From an uncultured Poribacteria bacterium (GTDB taxonomy: Bacteria > Poribacteria > WGA-4E > WGA-3G), in contig OX638316.1 of NCBI GenBank assembly GCA_951812525.1, forward strand, positions 1,128,506 to 1,192,505: a stretch of 64,000 bases of DNA, read 5' to 3'. The notes under the pieces are model-generated. The model saw only the letters and a program-made list of their open reading frames with translations. It was not told the origin of the DNA and did not search any database. Each line of letters begins with the position of its first letter. The first letter of the stretch is position 1. The position numbers and the translations under genes are program-made. This document shows, piece by piece, positions 35,057-43,089 of the stretch.

Positions 35057-36484
35057 CTATTTCTCGCGCTGTCGGATTTCCTCCAAACCCTCTCGATAAA
35101 GTGGATTGTCGGGCGCGAGTTCAATCGCCTTTAAAATCGCGATTACTGCTTCTTCGTATTTTCCAACCTTGTAACACAACCACGATAAGGTGTTGTGATA
35201 GGTAGCAGAATGCGGAGATAATTCTGCGGCGTGGCGTGCCAATTTGATCGCTTCTTCCAAATTACGATCGTGTTTTCCATACAGGTACGCCAGCCCATGA
35301 TACGCCATTGCTGTTTCCGGTGCCAGTGCAATAGCTTGTTGATAATGTGTCTCTGATGCCTCAAATTTATTGTTTGCGGCATAGAGTGTACCCAGCATCG
35401 TCAGTGACTCTGGCAAATCCGGGTCAATTTCAAGCGCGCCGTGAAACTGCTTTAAAGCATTTTTCCCATCACGATTTTGCATATAGGCGATGCCGAGATC
35501 GTGGTAAATCTCTGCCGTCTTTAAGCCAAGTTGAATTGCCCGTTTATATGATGCAATCGCTTGCGTTACATCCCCCTGCTCCAACGCGATTTTAGCGAGC
35601 CCAGCGGCAACCTCGGCAGCATGGACATCCGATGTACTGTATTTGTGAACACGTTCAAACTCACGAATAGCCGCTTCGTATCTCTCGTGCTTGACATAGA
35701 TATTCGCGAGTTTAAGCAAAATCTCAACTTTTTCGTCGGCATCAGCGATGAATACCGCCTCAATGTGTCTCTGAATTTCCGCATCTTCGGACTTTAAGGC
35801 ACGAAATCGCTGCATGGCTTTTTCGGCTTCCGATGTATCCCCGGTCTGCTGATAGCACCGGGCAAGCTGGTAATAGACATTCGGCATCGTCGGTGCTAAT
35901 GCAACAGTTTTCTGATACGCACCAATCGCCGCATGCCAATCCCGTTCTCGACTGTAAAGCACACCGAGGTGATAATGCGCATCGGCAAAGTCGGATTTTT
36001 TCGAGATGGCTTGCTGTTGTGCAACGATTGCCTTCTCAATTCCCCCACGTTCCGCATAAATCCGACCAAGGTTGTGATACGCTTCAGCAACACCTGCCAT
36101 ATCTCGCTTCACTACTTCCATATACACCCGGATTGCCTCATCAAACCTTCCCTGTTGGTAAGCGATGTAACCTAACCCTAACAGTGCTTGTGACGCTGCA
36201 ATCTCGGCTTCCAAGCTGCGTTCTTCGCCTGCATCCGAGCGGAGTACATTCTGATACGCGCCGGTAGCGTCTGCGTAGCGACCAAGTTGAGAATAGGCGT
36301 ACCCTAAACGGGCAAGCGTGCTTTCATTTATCTTGGCGTTGGTGAAATGTTGAATAGCCTCTTCATAGTCGCCACGCTGAAGTGCCGCTTCACCCAATTC
36401 GTAAAGGTTTTGGGCGACAGCAAAGTGTCCGCCTAAGACATAGAAACATAATGTGATAGGTAACCAACAAAGTGCAGTTTTCAT
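35057..36484 (-). CDS. Exported TPR-repeat protein
   Basis: A 475-residue protein with a signal peptide ending GGHFAVAQ. The remainder is about eleven or twelve tetratricopeptide repeats (for example EAALQRGDYEEAIQHFTNA, YHNLGRIYAERGGIEKAIVAQQQA, YHDLGIAYMQNRDGKNALKQFHGALEIDPD). It has no enzyme domain, so it is probably a periplasmic scaffold for protein-protein contacts. It converges with the LamG gene. The murB stop codon is only 32 bases upstream of its start, so the pair may share the murB promoter. Confidence 0.88.
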   Translation of the reverse strand: MKTALCWLPITLCFYVLGGHFAVAQNLYELGEAALQRGDYEEAIQHFTNAKINESTLARLGYAYSQLGRYADATGAYQNVLRSDAGEERSLEAEIAASQALLGLGYIAYQQGRFDEAIRVYMEVVKRDMAGVAEAYHNLGRIYAERGGIEKAIVAQQQAISKKSDFADAHYHLGVLYSRERDWHAAIGAYQKTVALAPTMPNVYYQLARCYQQTGDTSEAEKAMQRFRALKSEDAEIQRHIEAVFIADADEKVEILLKLANIYVKHERYEAAIREFERVHKYSTSDVHAAEVAAGLAKIALEQGDVTQAIASYKRAIQLGLKTAEIYHDLGIAYMQNRDGKNALKQFHGALEIDPDLPESLTMLGTLYAANNKFEASETHYQQAIALAPETAMAYHGLAYLYGKHDRNLEEAIKLARHAAELSPHSATYHNTLSWLCYKVGKYEEAVIAILKAIELAPDNPLYREGLEEIRQREK

Positions 36485-36516
36485 TTCGATTTTTCGGGTT
36501 GGAGAGGTAGGTGGAC

Positions 36517-37425
36517 TTAGTCAAACCCCAATCGTTTTACCTCTGTTTGGAGGGAGATTCCCGTCTTTTCTTGGACCTGCTGTTGGATGTATGCGACTAA
36601 ATTCAGAACATCCGTTGCCGTTGCATTGTCGATATTGAGAATAAAATTTCCGTGTACCGTAGATACCTCTGCACCACCGATACGACAGCCTTTCAATCCA
36701 CTGATGTCGATAAGCCGACCCGCGGAATCCCCGGGCGGGTTTTTGAACATGCATCCAGCATTCTCCTCAGCAAACGGCTGAGTTTCGACTTTCTGCTTGT
36801 AGAAGGTTTGCATGCGTTCTGTGATTGTCTCAACGTCTCCCGGTTCAAGCCTGAGCGTCGCCCCTGTAACACAGAAATAGGTATTCAGACCGCTGTGTCG
36901 ATATTCAAAGTTTGCTTCGGCGTGGGTTAATTCGATCACCTCACCGGCATCATTCATGACCGCAACGTTTGTGACAACATCTCCGAAACTACTCCCCCAT
37001 GCCCCAGCGTTCATGATCAGCGCACCACCAACGGAGCCAGGAATACCGAGAGCGAATTCTACACCGCTCAAACCGCGTCGCGACATCGCTTTTGAGAGTC
37101 GTGGCAGTGAAAGCCCCGCACCGACCGAAACGACATTCCCGTCTACTTCTAATTTCGCTAACTCACCCACCAACCTGACCCCGATACCTTTGAAACCAGT
37201 ATCGCTTACCAGTAGATTTGACCCGCGACCTATGACCGCAATTGGGACATCCCACTGCTTGTGGAAGCGTGCCAATGCTGCGAGTTCAGATACCGTGCTG
37301 ATTTCAATGTAAGCGGTCGCTTCACCACCGATGCCGAAGTAGGTATGTCTTGCGAGTGGCTCTCCAAATCGGAGTCGTGAGCTAGGTTGCGTTACAATGT
37401 TCGGCAGTGCGTCTTTCCAATCCAT
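36517..37425 (-). CDS. murB: UDP-N-acetylenolpyruvoylglucosamine reductase
   Basis: A 302-residue FAD-dependent enzyme making UDP-N-acetylmuramate for peptidoglycan. It shows the FAD-binding GRGSNLLVSD, GIPGSVGGALIMNAGAWG, YRHSGLN, AGCMFKNPPGDSAGRLID and HGNFILNID, and the C-terminal Glu in LQTEVKRLGF. The residue donating a proton, usually Ser in G-S-x-F-K-N-P, is Cys near position 224, a change known in some bacterial MurBs. The length indicates the type II form. Start and promoter are clear: AGAGGAG before the ATG and TTGACT-N17-TATAAT upstream. Its presence implies a peptidoglycan wall. Confidence 0.95.
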   Translation of the reverse strand: MDWKDALPNIVTQPSSRLRFGEPLARHTYFGIGGEATAYIEISTVSELAALARFHKQWDVPIAVIGRGSNLLVSDTGFKGIGVRLVGELAKLEVDGNVVSVGAGLSLPRLSKAMSRRGLSGVEFALGIPGSVGGALIMNAGAWGSSFGDVVTNVAVMNDAGEVIELTHAEANFEYRHSGLNTYFCVTGATLRLEPGDVETITERMQTFYKQKVETQPFAEENAGCMFKNPPGDSAGRLIDISGLKGCRIGGAEVSTVHGNFILNIDNATATDVLNLVAYIQQQVQEKTGISLQTEVKRLGFD

Positions 37426-37893
37426 GGGACTCTCCTCTTTTTTATTATATCATATACAATACGGTGAGTCAAGACGCACTACGGGCTACCCAGTGTCATT
37501 CAGCTTTCCAATAATTTATATCTGGACGCCCGAACTTGTTCGGGACAAGGCACGTAACCCGAATAAATTCAGGCATTCGTCAACAGGAATCCTTCACATA
37601 GGTAAACTTATTTCTTAAAACTAAATGACCATGCGGGCTACCAGAAACATGCCGATCTCCTGTAGAAGGGATCTCCGAATCCCGACTGCTTCCGTATAGA
37701 AACTCGCTCCTACAGGAAATCTCGCCTATTGATATTAAGTCACTACAAACACATCTTTCCATCTGCAGGAAAAATTAAAAAAACGAACCTTTTTTCAACA
37801 GATCCGACTAAAGAAGCGAAACCAAAATGTGAACGCCTTTGAAAAAACAGTTGAGGTATTCACACAACCAAAATCTTAATGGGAGAAATGAAA
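37426..37893. other. Intergenic region with hairpins, about 470 bp
   Basis: It holds the murB promoter (37444-37472), a CCCGAAC/GTTCGGG hairpin at 37529-37544, and an inverted pair TCCTGTAG/CTACAGGA (37658-37665, 37710-37717) around a GATCTCCGAATCCC segment. No protein gene is supported. Confidence 0.55.
37444..37472 (-). promoter_or_regulatory. Promoter of murB
   Basis: On the minus strand TTGACT (37467-37472), 17 bases, TATAAT (37444-37449), about 20 bases before the ATG. Confidence 0.8.
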
Positions 37894-38409
37894 ATGAAGC
37901 AGAAATTTTTTGTAATGGGCGCCATCGCAGTTATCGCAATCGCAGGTTTTTTCGTTTTTGAGCAGGCAACGTCAGCACAGCGACCGGATCGGAACGCACA
38001 AGGCGGAAATCAAGCGCGTCCCGGCGGAAATCGTGGTGGAATGGGAATGATAAATCCGACCTCCTTGGTTGAGAACTCTTGGGTCGATTTGACGTTCGTT
38101 CTGAAAGTGGATGATGATACACTCGTGAAGGCACGTCCCATCTACCAGGCAAGCCGTGATAAATTCGAGGCGAAGATGACAGAACTACGGGCATCCGGTG
38201 ATATGCGGTCAGCTATGACAGAGATGCAGAGTTATGCCGCAACCGTTGGCAAAGAGTTCCAAATGGGTCTGAAAGATGTTTTGACTGAAGAACAGATGAT
38301 GAAACTCAACGAATTAACAAAGGAACGTCAGACAGCACAGGCCGAGCGTACGAACCGTTGGCGCGGTGAAGGTGGTCGTCGTGGCGGCGGTGGCGGCGGT
38401 AGCAGGTAA
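37894..38409 (+). CDS. Small exported Gly/Arg-rich protein (Spy-like pattern)
   Basis: A 171-residue protein with a signal peptide (MKQKFFVMGAIAVIAIAGFFVFEQATSAQ). An RPGGN/GGNRGG low-complexity stretch is followed by a helical core of about 90 residues rich in Met, Lys and Glu (DKFEAKMTELRASGDMRSAMTEMQ, LTEEQMMKLNELTKERQ). The tail is RGEGGRRGGGGGGSR. The core has the LTxEQxxKL style of Spy/CpxP-type periplasmic chaperones, but that is only a resemblance. GGGAG lies 8 bases before the ATG at 37894, which I prefer to the two upstream in-frame ATGs. A strong terminator follows, so it is probably a single-gene transcript. Confidence 0.75.
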   Translation: MKQKFFVMGAIAVIAIAGFFVFEQATSAQRPDRNAQGGNQARPGGNRGGMGMINPTSLVENSWVDLTFVLKVDDDTLVKARPIYQASRDKFEAKMTELRASGDMRSAMTEMQSYAATVGKEFQMGLKDVLTEEQMMKLNELTKERQTAQAERTNRWRGEGGRRGGGGGGSR

Positions 38410-38454
38410 TCGCAGCACAGCAGAATCCACACGTTTTATTCGTTATTACCCTCG

Positions 38455-38486
38455 GGTCGGGCATGTTCGCCCGACCTCTTCTTTTT
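38455..38486 (+). terminator. Intrinsic terminator of the Gly/Arg-rich protein gene
   Basis: Stem GGTCGGGC (38455-38462) with GCCCGACC (38469-38476), six-base loop, then TCTTCTTTTT. Confidence 0.88.
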
Positions 38487-38531
38487 AAACGCGAGAGGGT
38501 ACAAATATTTAGTAAACCGACTGATTAGTAT

Positions 38532-38685
38532 AACCCAAGTTGCTACCAAGAAATTTTGAACGATCTACAAAGTTTTCAGGCACTTTCTCCACTCCGTAGG
38601 AGTGATATGTCTATAGATAAATATGTGTTGAAGGCTCTGCACTCCAGAGGAGTGCTATGTGTATAAAAAGGTGGTAACTTGGGTT
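38532..38685. mobile_element. MITE-like element with 16-bp terminal inverted repeats
   Basis: Left end AACCCAAGTTGCTACC (38532-38547) and right end GGTGGTAACTTGGGTT (38670-38685) are inverted copies at 14 of 16 positions. Inside are two 13-bp palindromes, ACTCCGTAGGAGT (38591-38603) and ACTCCAGAGGAGT (38641-38653), each followed by a TATGTxTATA-like sequence. It has no coding capacity. No target duplication could be fixed by eye. Confidence 0.6.
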
Positions 38686-38699
38686 AATATAAGGAAAGG

Positions 38700-41108
38700 T
38701 TAAAATCGTTTTTTACTGCGCTCTTGGACCCAGCGGAGAACTATCTCGCGGTTTTCGGTGTCGCCGTACTGCTGGAACTGATTGGCAAGCTGCTTTCCCG
38801 TTTCGATGAGAAGCGGATTTAACATTTCAGACTTAGATTTCAGGGCGAGTTCATACTTTTGCATAGCGGCAGTCAGTTGCTTCCGCTTCACCAAGCCAAC
38901 TGCGAGACCGCAACGGACTTTAACGAGTGTATCATCTCTCATCTTATCGGAACGTCGTCGAATCAGTTGGGATTCCAGTGATAACAGGTTCCTGAATGCT
39001 GACATGTTAATCGGATCTTTCTGAAGGACGGTTTCAAAAGCCGTAAATGCTTTCTGGTGTTCACCTTGGACGAGACAGAGGTAACCAATGGTATTGTAAA
39101 TCTGAATATCTCGTTTGGATTTGGGAATCGCCTCGAATTCAGTGAGGGCAGCGGCGTATTCCCGTTTTCTCATGAGCGCATTTCCGTGTCGGATTCTCAG
39201 GTTAACCTGCTCCTCTTTTGCCTGCGGATTTTCTGGCGATTCTGCCAAGACGCGCGATAATTCAATGGACGCACGTTCATAGTTCCCCGCACCCTGATAG
39301 GCATTCGCTAAACTCAAACGTAAATTCAGATCGGTAGATGTAAGTCGGAGTGCCTCCTCAAGGAGCTGAATTGCTGTTACGTAGTCTTCTGCATCGCTGA
39401 GGCTTCGCGCATAGTGATGATAGGCTGCGATAAGATTATGCAAAGCGTGAGCAGCCTTCGGATTGGCGTTGTAAACGTGTTGGAATGCCGATAGCGCCTC
39501 CGCATAGTCGCCCTTTTTGAGATGTAACTCTCCAAGTAAATTGCGAATGTGCATATCATGAGGGTGGAGTTTCTGTAATTCAAGATATGCCTGTACCGCT
39601 TCGTCTAACTCACCCGCCTCGCTATGCGCCTTCGCTTTTCGGGTAAAGGCATCACTCAGATTTGTGTGTGCTATATGGAGTGTTGGCATCAACCGCAAAG
39701 CGTTCCGATACGCATCAATCGCCTCATCCCATTCTTCACGATTTCGCAAGCTCACACCGTAGTTATTATAGCATTGGGCGAGGTTTTGCCGTGTCAGCGC
39801 ATCGACGGGGTTAATATCAACAGCCTTCAGGTAGTAAGCAATCGCAGTCTCAAATTTCCCCGCCTGTGCGTAACCATTGCCCATGAGTTGGTACGTAGGA
39901 GCGTCAAGTGGCTCCATGTGCAGCACTCTTTCAAAAGTAGCAGTGGCGGTATCAAAGTCTTCCGCCGCCAATGCCTTGAAGCCCTTTGCCCTGAGAAGTT
40001 GATGCAGGTTTCGCCGAGCGGCTTTGTGATAGGGAGCGATGTGAAGTGCCTTCTCAAACACTTGTATCGCCTTTTCAACCTCCTGTTTCTCATAGTAGAA
40101 GATACCGAGTGTGTTGTAATCTGCTGGCGACGGTTTCGCCGCGACCCGTTCTTCAACAAGCGCGATCGCTTGATCGGTCTTCCCTGTTTCGTGGTAGATT
40201 TGGATGAGTTTCTCTATTGCGGGCTGAAATTTTGGATTTAGTTCTCTGCAGGCTTGGAAGGTAGCAATTGCAGCCGGTATATCGCCTTTGTCGAAGTAGA
40301 TAGCTCCGAGGAGATAGTGTGCCCGAAGTTGTGTCTGAGGATCAGCGTAGGGTTTCAGTTCAATCTCGGTTTTCAGGACCTTGATAGCGATATCGTGTTG
40401 TGCTGTATTAAGCGGCGTGTTATAAAGCTTATGCAGTGTGGCTATATCGCGGTCGGACGGCTGTTGTGCGGTCGCTGTCGGATAACAGATGTCTCCCGGA
40501 TGCGGACTGTGACCCCACAACCCGATCGCATGTCCGAATTCATGGACGCACACCGTTCGCATCTCTTCCTGGGATAAGCCACCGATCGTCCCGTAGCCTT
40601 CTAACATGAGGATAACTTCTACTGTAAAACTGATTTCATGTTCTGATTCGGTTTCCCGGTCTTCAACTGCAGTGATAGGACCTACATCTAATCCGTTAGA
40701 AAAGGTGCCGATTTGGACGCTATCTTTGAGACGTGTTAGTTCTGCACTGCCGAGTCTGGTATCCTGAAAGTCAGCGAGGAAACCGGTATACCCCCAGCTG
40801 ACGCGGATGTCCGCATCCTGAGGAACATCGGTCTCTTCAAAACGGATGTCGCCGTCACTGGCGTTGTGCCACCCTTGCATGGCATATCGGATTTCGGGTA
40901 AGTATGGACTGTCTTTTAAAACAGGCGAGATGTATACCCGGATCGGCATCTGTGTGAAACGGGTGATTCTGCCTTGAGAGAAGAGCGTGATGTGATCGAA
41001 ATAGTCCGCATTCGGTGACAGGGAAGGTTGCTGCGCTATAGCGTTGAGTATGAAAATGAAGGTTATGAGGATAACAGCGGAAAAATGTTTTAAGGTTCTC
41101 GTTGACAC
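38700..41108 (-). CDS. Exported matrixin-like metalloprotease fused to TPR repeats
   Basis: An 802-residue protein with a signal peptide ending NAIAQ. Residues about 35-240 form a metzincin-type protease domain: TVCVHEFGHAIGLWGHS holds the zinc site (HExxHxxGxxxHS, one residue longer than the canonical motif) and GDICY replaces the usual Met-turn. About 12 TPR repeats fill the rest. It would act in the periplasm or outside, with the TPR part binding partners or substrates. The start is GTG 41108 with GGAG 7 bases upstream; the 13 codons before it are unlike a signal peptide. It is downstream of the caspase/LPP20 cluster. Confidence 0.82.
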   Translation of the reverse strand: MSTRTLKHFSAVILITFIFILNAIAQQPSLSPNADYFDHITLFSQGRITRFTQMPIRVYISPVLKDSPYLPEIRYAMQGWHNASDGDIRFEETDVPQDADIRVSWGYTGFLADFQDTRLGSAELTRLKDSVQIGTFSNGLDVGPITAVEDRETESEHEISFTVEVILMLEGYGTIGGLSQEEMRTVCVHEFGHAIGLWGHSPHPGDICYPTATAQQPSDRDIATLHKLYNTPLNTAQHDIAIKVLKTEIELKPYADPQTQLRAHYLLGAIYFDKGDIPAAIATFQACRELNPKFQPAIEKLIQIYHETGKTDQAIALVEERVAAKPSPADYNTLGIFYYEKQEVEKAIQVFEKALHIAPYHKAARRNLHQLLRAKGFKALAAEDFDTATATFERVLHMEPLDAPTYQLMGNGYAQAGKFETAIAYYLKAVDINPVDALTRQNLAQCYNNYGVSLRNREEWDEAIDAYRNALRLMPTLHIAHTNLSDAFTRKAKAHSEAGELDEAVQAYLELQKLHPHDMHIRNLLGELHLKKGDYAEALSAFQHVYNANPKAAHALHNLIAAYHHYARSLSDAEDYVTAIQLLEEALRLTSTDLNLRLSLANAYQGAGNYERASIELSRVLAESPENPQAKEEQVNLRIRHGNALMRKREYAAALTEFEAIPKSKRDIQIYNTIGYLCLVQGEHQKAFTAFETVLQKDPINMSAFRNLLSLESQLIRRRSDKMRDDTLVKVRCGLAVGLVKRKQLTAAMQKYELALKSKSEMLNPLLIETGKQLANQFQQYGDTENREIVLRWVQERSKKRF

Positions 41109-41306
41109 AAAAAGACTCCTATTTTTTTCCCAATCGACGCTGAGCACACGCGTAGCACTCAGCAGGCATTATTTTTAAACACGCTTTGGTAAGCTCATAG
41201 CAGAGCAATTCATCGCACACACCTAGGCAGACAGGTAGTAAATTACTCTACTATAAACATCTGATAGATAACCCACCTACAGTTTCAAGACGATCTTACA
41301 CTCGTT

Positions 41307-43055
41307 TCATCTTTCCATTGTCATGACTGTAACTTCCATTTCGTTATATTGAAAATCAGTGTGATTTTCATCAGGTGTTCGCTTCATTCCTCGATCATCC
41401 TCTCCCCGAAAAGCTCGAGCAGCTAACCTCGGATCTTGATCTATCAAGAAGAGATATCCCCCGTCTATATAAGTCTGAATAGGTGGAAATTTCTCTGTTC
41501 GTGCCCCAACAACCAAGATTTCCGCACCAAACGGTGGGGCACACACAAATGTGCCAATCTCCACGTCACTGTCGACTCGTGACGAATCAATATAGTAGTT
41601 ATCTTGGAGAAGCGTGTATTTCCTATCATCAGCAAGAATATAGAGCAACCTGAGATAAGCGGGTCGATTCACACGTCCAAAAACTGTCATTGTCTCATCT
41701 ATGTAATACTCAGGGCTTCGTCCTCTGTCTGTCCATACCTCAACCTCTAAGCCACCAACCGGAGAAAGCCGAGACTCAATGCGTTCATTGGGTGTGATGA
41801 CCTCGGGATCCTTCGAATTGGATACAACATATTGACGCTTGAAAACATTTTTATTTTTGCGGAATGGCTCATAATTGGGAGGCACGAGGACAAGTGGCGG
41901 ACGAAGCTGCGAATTCAAGAAACTCACCACACTGCTTGCTAGAAATTCACCCGTCTGTAGATCTCGCAGTGTTTTCCGAATTGTAATTTCGTCGCCGTTT
42001 TCCCAACACGAACCAGAAAGTCGATATCCTTTTTCTTCATTCGTTCTACTGTAGTCAAAGTTTGTCGCCATGAAGCCACGCCCACGATGGACAAAATTCC
42101 ATCCAAGCTGTTTCTCTATCGCTTTACCAAAATCTCGGGAAAATTGACAAATCAGCCCATCATGCTTGTAGGTAAGAGGCTCAAGCTGGACTTTGGCAAC
42201 AGGGGTACTAATCAGTTGTGTCACAAGTTGAAATGCAGTGGCATAAACAATATCACCAACAGTGACAATAACATCGGAATCAAGTTCTTTAACACGCTTA
42301 ATCACTTGCCTGTGTGACATCATAAGGACATCACTGCCAGCAGTAACCGTTGCAGCATTCTCTAATCGCGTGAGTGCTTCGCTAAAATTGGGAGCGTATT
42401 CAGCTCCAATCTGAATAATCTCTGCTTCTTTCAATGCTTCGTAAAGCGGATAGGTTTGCAGATATATTTCCTCTGCACTTTTTATATCCAATGTCTTTTC
42501 TGCATTTTGAGCATGCTCTAGCATACGGTCAATCTCTCGATGCAGTTTCTGCTCTTGTTCAGCATAGAGATGCTTGAGTTCATCTCGTCTGATATAGACG
42601 AGCGCATACGTATATTGGCCTTCATTTACCGCATTGATAGACAGATTCTGTTCGCTAAGCCCTCCCAACTGTAAAGCTGGAAATTTCTGGGATTCTAGAC
42701 AATAATGTTCCAATACCGCGCTATAGTGTTCACGTACCATGTCGTACTGCACCGAATCATTTGCAAGAATAATAGCCTGTACGCTCAAAAGAATCCGAGT
42801 AGCAATTCTATTCCGAGCACGCACCAAGGCATTTTCAAAGGCTTCTTTACCGGTTCCACGGCTCTTCCCTACCTCAAAAAGGAACGTTTCAATCGGATAT
42901 TTTTTTAGTTCACGTAGAACCCAACTTGGCAAAGGGTCGGATTCCAAAGCATGGGCGTGGTTTGCCGTGTGGAAGCCTGTGCTTTCCATGAGTTCCGGTA
43001 CGGCGCAGCCAATTGCCGCACACACAATTAAAAAACAAAAAACTAGTTTTCGCAT
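41307..43055 (-). CDS. Lipoprotein with LPP20-like and DUF4384-like domains
   Basis: A 582-residue lipoprotein with lipobox AAIGC (Cys17). The N-terminal part (LPSWVLRELKKYP, VGKSRGTGKEAFENALVRARNRIATRI) resembles LPP20-family lipoproteins. A helical middle section and a beta-rich segment follow. The C-terminal 160 residues (EVEVWTDRG, YYIDETMTVFGRVNRPAYLRLLYILADD, LLQDNYYID, APPFGAEILVVGARTEKFPP) match the DUF4384 pattern. DUF4384 is often linked to caspase-like peptidases, and this gene starts 34 bases after the stop of the exported caspase, so the two are almost certainly an operon. I use ATG 43055 because GGAG lies upstream and the signal peptide starts there. Confidence 0.78.
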   Translation of the reverse strand: MRKLVFCFLIVCAAIGCAVPELMESTGFHTANHAHALESDPLPSWVLRELKKYPIETFLFEVGKSRGTGKEAFENALVRARNRIATRILLSVQAIILANDSVQYDMVREHYSAVLEHYCLESQKFPALQLGGLSEQNLSINAVNEGQYTYALVYIRRDELKHLYAEQEQKLHREIDRMLEHAQNAEKTLDIKSAEEIYLQTYPLYEALKEAEIIQIGAEYAPNFSEALTRLENAATVTAGSDVLMMSHRQVIKRVKELDSDVIVTVGDIVYATAFQLVTQLISTPVAKVQLEPLTYKHDGLICQFSRDFGKAIEKQLGWNFVHRGRGFMATNFDYSRTNEEKGYRLSGSCWENGDEITIRKTLRDLQTGEFLASSVVSFLNSQLRPPLVLVPPNYEPFRKNKNVFKRQYVVSNSKDPEVITPNERIESRLSPVGGLEVEVWTDRGRSPEYYIDETMTVFGRVNRPAYLRLLYILADDRKYTLLQDNYYIDSSRVDSDVEIGTFVCAPPFGAEILVVGARTEKFPPIQTYIDGGYLFLIDQDPRLAARAFRGEDDRGMKRTPDENHTDFQYNEMEVTVMTMER

Positions 43056-43089
43056 GGTTAGGTGTTTCTCCATTTAAGAATTGATTGTC

